From: Salinisphaera aquimarina
GTDB taxonomy: Bacteria; Pseudomonadota; Gammaproteobacteria; Nevskiales; Salinisphaeraceae
DNA: 64,000 bases
Direction: 5' to 3'
Assembly (NCBI RefSeq): GCF_042643355.1
Contig: NZ_JBHRSS010000003.1
Coordinates: 558,001 to 622,000 of the forward strand
The position numbers and the translations under genes were made by a program. Every line of letters begins with the position of its first letter. Position 1 is the stretch's first letter. Under the pieces are notes generated by a model, which saw nothing but the letters and a program-made list of their open reading frames with translations, had not been told where the DNA came from and did not search any database. Shown here piece after piece: positions 24,614 through 32,455 of the stretch.

Positions 24614-25843
24614 ATGACCGCAACAAAACGAAGCACAGAGTCGGTCATTCCGGCTGTACTCGTGGGCTTAACGTCCACGCTTGTTGGGATCGGCCTGGCT
24701 CGGTTCGCATACACGTCGCTCATCCCGGCGGTCGTGGGCGCCCACTGGTTCACGACTTCGGCTGCGGTTTATCTTGGCGCGGCCAACCTGTTGGGCTATT
24801 TGATAGGTGCCGTCACGGCGCACACGGTGTCCGAGCGATTTGGTGCGCGCGCGACGCTCGCGGTGTCGTTTGCAATAGCGACGCTCAGTTTCGTCGCCTG
24901 CGTGCATGCGGCGCCTTTTGTCTGGTTCTTTGGTTGGCGACTGCTCTCCGGATTGGCAGGAGGCTGGCTGATGGTGGTCGGCCCTGCGACTGCCTTGGCC
25001 GCGACCGACACCGAACGACGCCCCGTCGTAGGCACCCTCTTGTTCACGGGTATCGGCCTGGGGGCCCTCCTATCTGCGGTAGTCGTGCCCGTTTTGTTAC
25101 AGGCAGGTCTGTGGGTCGCATGGCTCACGCTAGGCGCTTTGACGCTGATCGCGGGAACGGTGGGCGACGTGGCGCTCTATCGACTTCCGGCACCAGCCCA
25201 GGTCAGTGATAGATCAGACCTGAAAACACCGGCCTCCGACGCCGTAATCCCATGGGCCGTGGTGCTGGTTATTGGCGCATACGCCTTGGATGGGATCGGT
25301 TTCGTGCCGCATACGATGTTCTGGGTCGATTATCTGGCACGCGAAGTTGGGCTCGGCATGGCGGCCGCGAACGTGCAATGGGCATTGTTCGGGTTGGGCG
25401 CGGTACTCGGCCCGATCGCAATACGCTTTATCGTGCCGCGCGCTGGCTGGCGCGTCAGCCTGACAGCAGGATTCATGATCAAAGGTTTGGCCGTCGGACT
25501 GCCGTTCCTGGCGATCGGTTTCTGGACGCGATCGATGTCTTCTGTTCTGGTCGGGGCGCTCGTGCCCGGCATCGTCGCACTCTCGTCCGGACGGCTGGCC
25601 GAAATGGTCAGCCCGATCGAACACAAGCGGCTCTGGGGCCGGGCAACCGCTGCGTTCGCATTGGCACAAGCGATCGCCGGCTATGGCCTGTCCGGGCTTT
25701 ATGCAGTCGTCGGGGACTATCGCCTTACCTTTGGTATCGGCGCCGCAGCTTTGCTTGTGGCCATCCTCTTGGCTTGGTGGGGCGATCCCCGTTATTTCAA
25801 AGGCGCGCGACGCCCGACGCTTGATTGCTATGAGACGAGATAG
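24614..25843 (+). CDS. YbfB/YjiJ-family MFS transporter
   Basis: 409 residues, 12 predicted membrane segments. GIGLARFAYTSLIPAVVG in helix 1 and NLLGYLIGAVTAH in helix 2 are hallmarks of the YbfB/YjiJ branch of the major facilitator superfamily. Substrate is unknown; members are often found with small oxidoreductases or isomerases. It leads a probable three-gene operon with the PNPOx-family and tautomerase genes downstream. Confidence 0.88.
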   Translation: MTATKRSTESVIPAVLVGLTSTLVGIGLARFAYTSLIPAVVGAHWFTTSAAVYLGAANLLGYLIGAVTAHTVSERFGARATLAVSFAIATLSFVACVHAAPFVWFFGWRLLSGLAGGWLMVVGPATALAATDTERRPVVGTLLFTGIGLGALLSAVVVPVLLQAGLWVAWLTLGALTLIAGTVGDVALYRLPAPAQVSDRSDLKTPASDAVIPWAVVLVIGAYALDGIGFVPHTMFWVDYLAREVGLGMAAANVQWALFGLGAVLGPIAIRFIVPRAGWRVSLTAGFMIKGLAVGLPFLAIGFWTRSMSSVLVGALVPGIVALSSGRLAEMVSPIEHKRLWGRATAAFALAQAIAGYGLSGLYAVVGDYRLTFGIGAAALLVAILLAWWGDPRYFKGARRPTLDCYETR

Positions 25844-25885
25844 GCGCATCCCGCTTGTCTGAACGTTTATTCAATGGAGAATCCG

Positions 25886-26377
25886 ATGGAAGACCAAAAT
25901 CTAGGCGCACGGTGTGCCGAAATTCTAGGCACCTGCCTGTACGCAAACATTGCCACAGCGCAAAACGATCAGCCGTGGAACACTCCGGCAACCGCGGTCC
26001 CGGATTCGAACCTCAATCTCTACTGGTCGTCCTGGACCGAGGCCGTTCATTCAAAGAATATCCTCGCCAATCCGCGTGTCTTCATCACGTACTACGATTC
26101 CATGCGGGAGCGAGGCACCAACAACCTTCGGTGTCTCTATCTTCTTTGCGAAGCCGCGGTTGTCTCTGACAAGAACGAAGGACGCGAGGCTCATAAACTG
26201 CTCTATCCGAATGAAGAGATCCACTTGGATGATTTTTTCGAGTCCGGCCTTAGACGGTTTTATCGGGCCAGGCCGCTGCAGGCTTGGTTGAACTGCCTTT
26301 CCGAAAAACAAGTTCAACAGAACACGATCGACATGCGGGTCGAAGTGCCTTTGGAAGAGATCAGAGCTGCAACATGA
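25886..26377 (+). CDS. Pyridoxamine-5'-phosphate-oxidase-family flavin-binding-fold protein
   Basis: 163 residues. The split-barrel fold is suggested by CLYANIATAQNDQPWNTP, LNLYWSSWTEAVHSKNILANP and the strand VFITYYDS. These features are shared with small FMN- or F420-dependent oxidoreductases and haem-utilisation proteins of the PNPOx family. It is not the true PdxH: it is shorter and lacks its substrate motifs. ATG at 25886 has GGAG eight bases before it; ATG at 25874 is an alternative. It lies 42 bp after the MFS gene. Confidence 0.72.
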   Translation: MEDQNLGARCAEILGTCLYANIATAQNDQPWNTPATAVPDSNLNLYWSSWTEAVHSKNILANPRVFITYYDSMRERGTNNLRCLYLLCEAAVVSDKNEGREAHKLLYPNEEIHLDDFFESGLRRFYRARPLQAWLNCLSEKQVQQNTIDMRVEVPLEEIRAAT

Positions 26378-26492
26378 ATTCGAGCTGCGATGACAGTGCC
26401 CGGCTTCAGCACTACTGCACGAGTGGCAGGCAAGGCCGGCAGGCTGGATCTGTTGAAGGATCAGCGATCAAGCGATGCAACGGGAGCTCCAA

Positions 26493-26882
26493 ATGCCGCT
26501 AGTAAAAATCGACGTGCTGGAAGGCAGACAGGATTCTGAACTGCAGGCACTACTTGATGCGGCGCACGAGGCAGTAGTGAAGACGTTCCACGTCCCGGAG
26601 TCAGACAGATACCAGATCGTATATACCCATAAACTCGGCGAAATGGTGTTACGCGACACTGGCTTGGGATTCAGCAGAACTAACAACGCCGTTGTGATAA
26701 CGGTTATTAGCAAGTCGAGGTCGACGCAGATGAAGTCCGATCTCTATGCGGCGTTAGCCGATAATTTGGCTGAAAGATGCGCCCTGGATTCCAATGACCT
26801 GGTCGTTGCGGTGATCGAGAACGGAGAGGCTGACTGGAGCTTTGGTCGCGGGAAAGCGCAGTTCTTGACGGGGGAGCTGTGA
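26493..26882 (+). CDS. Tautomerase-superfamily protein (4-oxalocrotonate-tautomerase-like)
   Basis: 129 residues. It starts Met-Pro-Leu-Val-Lys-Ile-Asp-Val, so removal of Met would expose the catalytic N-terminal Pro of the tautomerase superfamily. The length is about twice that of a 62-residue 4-OT subunit, as in fused-domain members. TKLG-like strand (YTHKLGEMVLRDTGLGFSR) and VVAVIENGEADWSFGRGKAQF at the C-terminus fit the family. Natural substrate unknown. Start fixed by GGGAG eight bases upstream. It is the last gene of the MFS cluster. Confidence 0.8.
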   Translation: MPLVKIDVLEGRQDSELQALLDAAHEAVVKTFHVPESDRYQIVYTHKLGEMVLRDTGLGFSRTNNAVVITVISKSRSTQMKSDLYAALADNLAERCALDSNDLVVAVIENGEADWSFGRGKAQFLTGEL

Positions 26883-27193
26883 TTCCTCTTTTTTGAGAAT
26901 TGGCCTCGCTTCATGACTGCGCCCGTGGCGACCGCTTCGCGAATTAGCCACCGCTCGGATCTAGCGTCAACGGTGCTGCTAACCCTTCGGGCGCAACGTC
27001 CGCTGCTGGCCGATAGCTGACCTGGCGAAATGCCACCAGCACACGCGTTAGCTGATCGCGCTAGAAATGCCGAGCGGTCCAAAACCCGGGCAACCCATAG
27101 CACTGATGTCAGCTGTGCCCCGTCCCGAAGCGCTGCCCGAGTACTTCATCAGCAGATGCGCGACGGACTTTGTCGTTTGTTGTCAGCTGGAAC
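26883..27193. other. 311-bp intergenic region, no gene seen
   Basis: Follows the tautomerase gene. The first bases contain TTTTTT without a strong stem. Frames here read as Arg/Ser/Ala-rich and none has a recognisable motif. It marks the right edge of the accessory block before core genes resume on the minus strand. Confidence 0.4.
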
Positions 27194-27547
27194 CTAGAAG
27201 ACCATCGCGTGGTCGACGAGCCAGCGCCCGCCCTGGGGCACGAAAACCGCTTCGGCGACGAACTCGTCGGTCGATTTCGAACAGGCCTGCTTCCAGATCA
27301 CGGCCACCGACTGCTCGCGCCGAAACAACGCGACGAAGCGACGGGCGCCGAAATGGCCGATGCGCTGCTGATAATCGGCACAGATCTCCTCGAGCCGCTG
27401 CGCGGTCACGATGCATTTCATTCGGGGCGTGAAGTCGCGGGTGTGGCGGGCGTGATCGACGGCGGCCGAACCGGCCATGAGGTTGTCCATGATCGGCTCG
27501 ACGGCGTCGAGAATCTGCTGATCGGATAGCGACTCGATTGTCAGCAC
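27194..27547 (-). CDS. Conserved hypothetical protein, possibly NTF2-like
   Basis: 117 residues, no signal peptide or membrane segment. Features: an acidic/helical N-terminus (DQQILDAVEPIMDNLMAGS), HARHTRDFTPRMKCIVTAQR, and a C-terminal strand pair (VAVIWKQACSKSTDEFVAEA, VFVPQGGRWLVDHAMVF). The cone-like alternation of helices then long strands suggests an NTF2-like or SnoaL-like fold, but this is only a guess. It follows the HAD-IB gene by 45 bp on the same strand and may be co-transcribed with the gpsA cluster. Confidence 0.55.
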   Translation of the reverse strand: MLTIESLSDQQILDAVEPIMDNLMAGSAAVDHARHTRDFTPRMKCIVTAQRLEEICADYQQRIGHFGARRFVALFRREQSVAVIWKQACSKSTDEFVAEAVFVPQGGRWLVDHAMVF

Positions 27548-27592
27548 ATCATCGCCTCGTGCAGGCGCGCGACCGATCGCGTGGGTCGCGCC

Positions 27593-28252
27593 TTACGCCC
27601 GATCCACGCGATCGAGCATGACTTCCCAGCCCGCGCCGGTGGCGGCCTCGGACAGGCGCCGGTCGGGCTGCACCGCCACTGCTTCGCCGACCACCCGGAA
27701 CAGATAGGCATCGGTTATCGAGTCACCGAAGGCGATCGCCTGCGACAACGGCAGGCCGGCCTGTTGTGCCAGCGCATAGGCCGCATCGATCTTGGTCGGG
27801 CCGTAGGGATGGCGCTGCGGCGGTTTCGCCGTATAGCGATCGCGACGCATGTCACACAGCGCCGCAAAACTGTGCGCCACGCCCAGCGCATCGGCCAGGG
27901 CGGAAGCAATGAACTGCGGCGTGCCCGACAGCAGGGCGATATGATCGCCGGCCTGTTGATGGGCGCGCAGCCGCTCGACCGCCGGCGCGTACAGCGCGGG
28001 CATGAGTTCCTCGTTGACGAACGCCCGCGCCAGCGCGGCGACATGTGCACGGCTGTGGCCGCTCAGATAGGCCTTGTTCTTCTGCATGACGTGGCGCCCG
28101 TAGCGCGGAAAATAACGCACGCAGAACCAGACGAACGCGAGCAGCTGGCGCAGGCCGAGCTCGCCGGTGCGCCACATATAGCGCGCAAACCGCATTTCCG
28201 AACTGGCATCCGGCACCAGCGTGCCGTCGATATCGAACAGGACGAGTTTCAT
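27593..28252 (-). CDS. HAD-superfamily subfamily IB phosphatase
   Basis: 219 residues. Motif I is LVLFDIDGTLVPDASSEMRF, motif II is HIALLSGTPQFI and motif IV is AIAFGDSITDAYL. The ATG at 28252 overlaps the stop of the CDP-alcohol phosphatidyltransferase by 4 bp. That coupling suggests it dephosphorylates the phospholipid-phosphate or related product of its partner, as PGP phosphatases do for PgsA. The reading frame also continues upstream, but that part is a shadow of the transferase. Confidence 0.88.
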   Translation of the reverse strand: MKLVLFDIDGTLVPDASSEMRFARYMWRTGELGLRQLLAFVWFCVRYFPRYGRHVMQKNKAYLSGHSRAHVAALARAFVNEELMPALYAPAVERLRAHQQAGDHIALLSGTPQFIASALADALGVAHSFAALCDMRRDRYTAKPPQRHPYGPTKIDAAYALAQQAGLPLSQAIAFGDSITDAYLFRVVGEAVAVQPDRRLSEAATGAGWEVMLDRVDRA

Positions 28253-28866
28253 GTCTTCTCCTGCGCGTTGGGGCCCGCGTTCGCACAGAACTCGATGATA
28301 ACCGGCAGGCCGCGCGCGATACAGATCGCCGCCGACGCCCAGGCCAGGGCCAGGCCAATCCCGGTCAGCCAGGCGCCGTTCGCGGCCCAGAAATCGGGCG
28401 CCAGGATCGGGAACGGCTGCCACGCCAGAATCCAGGCGAAGGTCACGGCCTTGAGCACGGCATAGAAACCGCGCATGAAGCGCCCGGCCACCAGAAAACG
28501 CCCGATCGGCGACTGCATCATGTCGAAGGCGGCCGTGCCGGCGGCCGCGCCCTTGCTGCGGATCGCATCCACGAGATTGCCGCGGATGATGAACAGCAGC
28601 GGTATCCATACACCGATGAAATCCAGATGGGCCAGAACCACCCAGAGTACGGTCTCCACGATACGGTCGATGGCGATATCGAAGGTGGCCCCGAACAGCG
28701 ACTCCTCGCCGAAACGACGCGCCACCCAGCCATCGACGCCGTCCAGCGCGATGATCAGAATCGTCAACGGTGCGTTGACCAGCTGCAGCGCCGGCAGACC
28801 CGAATAAATGATCGCCAGCAGCACGAAAAGCAGCAGGAAGCGCCCAAAAGTAACCCAATTCGCCAT
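28249..28866 (-). CDS. CDP-alcohol phosphatidyltransferase family protein
   Basis: 205 residues, about six membrane segments. The catalytic signature DGx2ARx8Gx3Dx3D is complete: DGWVARRFGEESLFGATFDI then AID. These enzymes move a phosphatidyl group from a CDP-lipid to an alcohol such as glycerol-3-phosphate, inositol or choline. The neighbour gpsA makes glycerol-3-phosphate and the coupled HAD phosphatase could finish a phosphatidylglycerol-type product. An ATG at 28914 is also in frame; 28866 (MANWVTFGRFLLL) is preferred as the natural membrane start, with moderate certainty. Confidence 0.85.
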   Translation of the reverse strand: MANWVTFGRFLLLFVLLAIIYSGLPALQLVNAPLTILIIALDGVDGWVARRFGEESLFGATFDIAIDRIVETVLWVVLAHLDFIGVWIPLLFIIRGNLVDAIRSKGAAAGTAAFDMMQSPIGRFLVAGRFMRGFYAVLKAVTFAWILAWQPFPILAPDFWAANGAWLTGIGLALAWASAAICIARGLPVIIEFCANAGPNAQEKT

Positions 28867-28936
28867 GCCGCGGTGTCTTTTCCCTTTGGTTTCAAACAGG
28901 CGGCGCGCAACCATGACATCGCCGCATGGCTGTATT

Positions 28937-29968
28937 TTAGTCTTTTTCGGCCCGGAACGGGCGATCGGTCAGTTTACGCACCGCATCACGCGGCGCCACG
29001 CCTTCGTGCAGAACCCGAAACGCCTGCGTGGAGATCGGCATCTCCACGCCCAGTTGCTGGGCGATGCGATGGACTTCGCGCGCCACCCGCACGCCCTCCA
29101 CCACCTGCTGGATCTCGCGCTGGGCGCCTTCCACGTCGGCGCCAGCGGCCAGCGCCAGGCCCATGCGGCGATTGCGCGATTGATCGTCGGTACAGGTCAG
29201 CAGCAGATCACCCAGACCGGCCATGCCGGTAAAGGTCTCGCGATGACCACCGAGTTTCTCGCCCAGCCGCATCATCTCGGACAGGCCCCGCGTGATCAGC
29301 AGGGCTCGGGCATTGGCGCCATAGCCCAGGCCATCGGAAATGCCGACCGCGATGGCGAGCACGTTCTTGACCGCGCCGCCCACGCCCACGCCCACGACAT
29401 CGGCGGTGGTATAGACGCGAAACACGCCGTCGTGAAACGCCCCGGCCATGGCCCGCGCGAATTCGGCGTCGATCGAGGCAATGGTGACCGCGGTGGGCAT
29501 GCCCTGACCGACTTCGCCGGCGAAACTCGGCCCCGACAACACCGCCGTGACGCGATCCACGCCCAGCACCTCGGCGGCGACCTGGTCCGGCAACAGCGCG
29601 GATTCCGGCTCCAGGCCCTTGGTCGCCCAGATCACCCGCTGTTCGGGGCGCAGGACGGCCTCGAGATCAGTCAGACATTCACGCAGGGCGTGACTGGGCA
29701 CGACCACCAGCACATCGTCGGCGGCCGCCACCGCTGCCGCCATATCCGGTTCGGGGGCTAGCGAGTCGGGCAGCGGACAGCCGGGCAGATAGCGGCTGTT
29801 CTCGCGTGCCTCGGCCATCTGCGTTACGGCCGCGGTATCACGCGCCCACAGCCGCACAGCGTTGCCGTTGCGGGCCAGTTGGATGGCCAGCGCGGTGCCC
29901 CAGGAGCCGGCACCGAGCACGGCCATCCGGCGCGTCACGTCGCGCTCGTGCGCTGCGGGTTCACTCAC
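28937..29968 (-). CDS. gpsA: Glycerol-3-phosphate dehydrogenase [NAD(P)+] GpsA
   Basis: 343 residues, near the family norm. NAD-binding motif MAVLGAGSWGTALAIQLA at ~15-32, then TKGLEPE, LSGPSFAGEVGQGMPTAV, and the active-site region GAVKNVLAIAVGISDGLGYG with the catalytic Lys. GpsA reduces dihydroxyacetone phosphate to sn-glycerol-3-phosphate for phospholipid synthesis. It follows secB by 6 bp, the ancestral gammaproteobacterial order. Confidence 0.96.
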   Translation of the reverse strand: MSEPAAHERDVTRRMAVLGAGSWGTALAIQLARNGNAVRLWARDTAAVTQMAEARENSRYLPGCPLPDSLAPEPDMAAAVAAADDVLVVVPSHALRECLTDLEAVLRPEQRVIWATKGLEPESALLPDQVAAEVLGVDRVTAVLSGPSFAGEVGQGMPTAVTIASIDAEFARAMAGAFHDGVFRVYTTADVVGVGVGGAVKNVLAIAVGISDGLGYGANARALLITRGLSEMMRLGEKLGGHRETFTGMAGLGDLLLTCTDDQSRNRRMGLALAAGADVEGAQREIQQVVEGVRVAREVHRIAQQLGVEMPISTQAFRVLHEGVAPRDAVRKLTDRPFRAEKD

Positions 29969-29974
29969 GGGCGT

Positions 29975-30460
29975 CTAATGCGTCGCGCTGCCGGCGTCGG
30001 TCGGCGCGCCGGTCTGGTTCTGCTGATGCTGGGCATAGAGCATGTCGAAATTGACCGGCTGCAGCAGAAAATGCGGGAAACCCGCGCGCTGGACCATGTC
30101 GCCGATGCTCTCGCGTACATAGGGAAACAGCACCGACGGGCAATAGGCGCCGAGCACATGGCCACGCTCGCCGTCGTCCTCGAAGCCCTCGACCTGGAAT
30201 ACGCCGGCCTGCTGGACCTCGACGATATACGCGGTGCGATCGGCCTGCTTGGCGGTCACGGTCACGGTCACGATGACCTGATGGGTCTCGGCGGACAGAC
30301 TCTCGATACGCGTATTCAGGTCCACGTTCACCTCGGGCTTGTAGTCCTCGGTGAATACGCGCGGGCCGTCCGGCACTTCGATCGAGGCGTCCCGGACATA
30401 GATTTTCTGCAATGCGACCTGGCGCTGTGCCTGGCCGTTGTCGGATGTGTCTTCCGCCAT
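29975..30460 (-). CDS. secB: Protein-export chaperone SecB
   Basis: 161 residues. It has the SecB core: LQKIYVRDASIEVPDGPRVF, INTRIESL-type strand (LNTRIESLSAETHQVIVTVT), EVQQAGVFQVEGF, and LGAYCPSVLFPYVRESIGDM, then FPHFLLQPVNFDMLYAQ. SecB keeps precursors unfolded and hands them to SecA. It lies between the rhodanese gene and gpsA on one strand. Confidence 0.97.
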   Translation of the reverse strand: MAEDTSDNGQAQRQVALQKIYVRDASIEVPDGPRVFTEDYKPEVNVDLNTRIESLSAETHQVIVTVTVTAKQADRTAYIVEVQQAGVFQVEGFEDDGERGHVLGAYCPSVLFPYVRESIGDMVQRAGFPHFLLQPVNFDMLYAQHQQNQTGAPTDAGSATH

Positions 30461-30515
30461 GTGATGATCTCCTCGTTCTGACTTGACGTGGTCGCGCGAT
30501 GCCTCGGGCGCGTTG

Positions 30516-30941
30516 CTACTTGCTGGTCACCGGCATGCCGTCGCCCTGCCAGGCGTTGATGCCGCCCTTGAGCGCATAAACCTTGGCGTAGCCCTGCTTG
30601 CGCAGCTTGACCACGGCCTGCGGGGCGACGTTGCCGATGCCGCAATAGCAGATGATGGTGCGATCGGTGTTCTTGGTGATTTCTCCGGCGCGCTCGTCGA
30701 TGCCCGCCATCGGGATATGCTTGGCGTTGAGGATATGGCCCTTCTTGTAGTCGGCCGCCGAGCGGGTATCGACCACGATCGCATCCTCGACGTTCATCAG
30801 GCGGACCGCTTCGGTCGCCGGGATCGGGCGCTGGCCCTTGAACATGCGCATAGCCTCGGTGACCGCGAGCGCAATCAGGGCCGCGAGCAGCGCCCCCCAT
30901 AGAAGCGGGTGATTGGTGACGAATTCCTGAATCTGCTGCAT
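30516..30941 (-). CDS. Membrane-anchored rhodanese-domain protein (YibN-like)
   Basis: 141 residues. One N-terminal membrane helix (LLWGALLAALIALAVTEAMR), then a single rhodanese domain from ~35. DTRSAADYKKGHILNAKHIP is the typical entry motif and the active-site loop IICYCGIGN carries Cys98 and Cys100, the latter the likely persulfide carrier. In E. coli yibN lies just before grxC-secB-gpsA; here grxC is absent and secB follows after 55 bp. Confidence 0.88.
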   Translation of the reverse strand: MQQIQEFVTNHPLLWGALLAALIALAVTEAMRMFKGQRPIPATEAVRLMNVEDAIVVDTRSAADYKKGHILNAKHIPMAGIDERAGEITKNTDRTIICYCGIGNVAPQAVVKLRKQGYAKVYALKGGINAWQGDGMPVTSK

Positions 30942-31081
30942 AGAATGCGGTCCGCTCGGCCGTTTCGGGCCGTCAAGTCACGTTCGAAATACGCGGGCCA
31001 GCCCGCGCGCCGGCCGCGATTATTGCATACCGGGCGCGCCCGCCGCCCACTGCAGGGTGACAACGCTCTACAATCGCGGCC

Positions 31082-32239
31082 ATGCGTTTGTCCCGACTGA
31101 TCGGCGTCTGCCTGTTCGCCCTGCTCCCAGCGCTGCCCGCGCCCGCGGCCAGCGACTCCGACCGCTCGGATCGCGCGCGCGCGGAACTCGATGCGCTGCA
31201 GGACAAGATCGACAAGGTGCGCAAGCAGATCGCGGCCGACAAGAGCAAGCGTGGCGATCTGTCGTCGCGGCTGGCGGCGGCCGAAGACGAGATCAGTACC
31301 GCCTCCAGACGCCTGCGCACCCTCGACGCGGACATCGGCAAGGCCAGGGCCAGCGTCGCCAGTCTCGCCGGGCGCCGCAACGAAGAGCGCGATCAGCTCA
31401 CCGATCGGCTCGACGCGCTGCGCGCCCAGGTCCGCGCTGCCTACGCCAACGGGCGCATGGACAAGATGCGTCTGCTGCTGTCGGGCCAGTCGCCGGAAAA
31501 ACTCGGCCGCATGCTGGTCTATTACGAGTATTTCGCCAAAGCCCAGACGCGGCAGGTCGCCAGCCTGCGCGAGGCGCTGTCCGATCTGGTGGTGCGCCAG
31601 AAAGCGCTGGAAAAAGAGCAGGCCACGCTCACCCGCCAGCGTGAGGCGCGCTCGGACACCCTCGCACAACTGGAAGCCAATCAGCAGCAGCGGCGCAACA
31701 CCATTGCCGCGCTCGACAAGCGGCTGTCGTCCCGGGCCGCCAGCCTCGACGAAATGAAAGCCGACGCGGCGCGTCTGGAAAACCTGATGAGCTCGCTGCG
31801 CAAACAGCTGGCCACGCTGCCCGAGCCGAGCGGCGACAACACGCCCTTCTCCCAGCTCAAGGGCCGCATGACACCGCCGGTGCGCGGCTCGGTGCTGGCG
31901 CGCTTCGGCACCCGCAAGGCCGGCGGGCCGCTGCGCTGGCAGGGCGAATGGCTGTCCGCGCCCGAAGGCACGCCGGTCACGGCGGTGGCCGGCGGGCGCG
32001 TGGTCTATGTGGGCTATATGCACCGCTACGGCCTGATCGTGATCATCGACCACGGCCACAACTACTACACCCTCTACGGTCACGCCGAGAGCACCTACGT
32101 CGAGGTCGGCGACTCGGTCGATCGCGGCCAGGCCATCGCCAAGGCCGGCCGCAGCGGTGGCCACAGCCGCAGCGGCACCTATTTCGAGATTCGTCGCGGC
32201 CAGACACCGATCAATCCTTCGAGCTGGCTGTCCGGCTGA
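31082..32239 (+). CDS. envC: Murein hydrolase activator EnvC
   Basis: 385 residues. Signal peptide to ~22 (LPALPAPAAS), long coiled coil ~25-240, C-terminal LytM/M23-like domain. The zinc ligands of active M23 enzymes are replaced (RWQGEW in place of HxG-x-D, and SGTYFEIRRGQTPINPSSWL with Tyr where the second His should be), which matches E. coli EnvC, an activator of AmiA/AmiB at the division site rather than a hydrolase. It is divergent from the rhodanese gene and upstream of an S41 protease on the same strand. Confidence 0.93.
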   Translation: MRLSRLIGVCLFALLPALPAPAASDSDRSDRARAELDALQDKIDKVRKQIAADKSKRGDLSSRLAAAEDEISTASRRLRTLDADIGKARASVASLAGRRNEERDQLTDRLDALRAQVRAAYANGRMDKMRLLLSGQSPEKLGRMLVYYEYFAKAQTRQVASLREALSDLVVRQKALEKEQATLTRQREARSDTLAQLEANQQQRRNTIAALDKRLSSRAASLDEMKADAARLENLMSSLRKQLATLPEPSGDNTPFSQLKGRMTPPVRGSVLARFGTRKAGGPLRWQGEWLSAPEGTPVTAVAGGRVVYVGYMHRYGLIVIIDHGHNYYTLYGHAESTYVEVGDSVDRGQAIAKAGRSGGHSRSGTYFEIRRGQTPINPSSWLSG

Positions 32240-32455
32240 CCGACGCGGCACGGCCACGGCCAGGCCGATCCGGGCAATCTGGGTAATCCGGCTTACGAGC
32301 GCGTTGATGAAAATCGTCCCGATGCAGGGCAAACGCCTGTTAGATACGCGTTTTATGCTATCTTTTCGACGAAATAATTGCGGTCGCAGACCGCTTAATC
32401 TTTGCGCGCGACTTGCGCGTTCGGGCCGTTGACCGCCCCAGGGGAGTTCTGCTTC

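Noticed and set aside
31800..32239. EnvC as an active M23 endopeptidase
   Set aside because: The zinc-binding His/Asp and the final His are replaced, as in the known activator-only EnvC.
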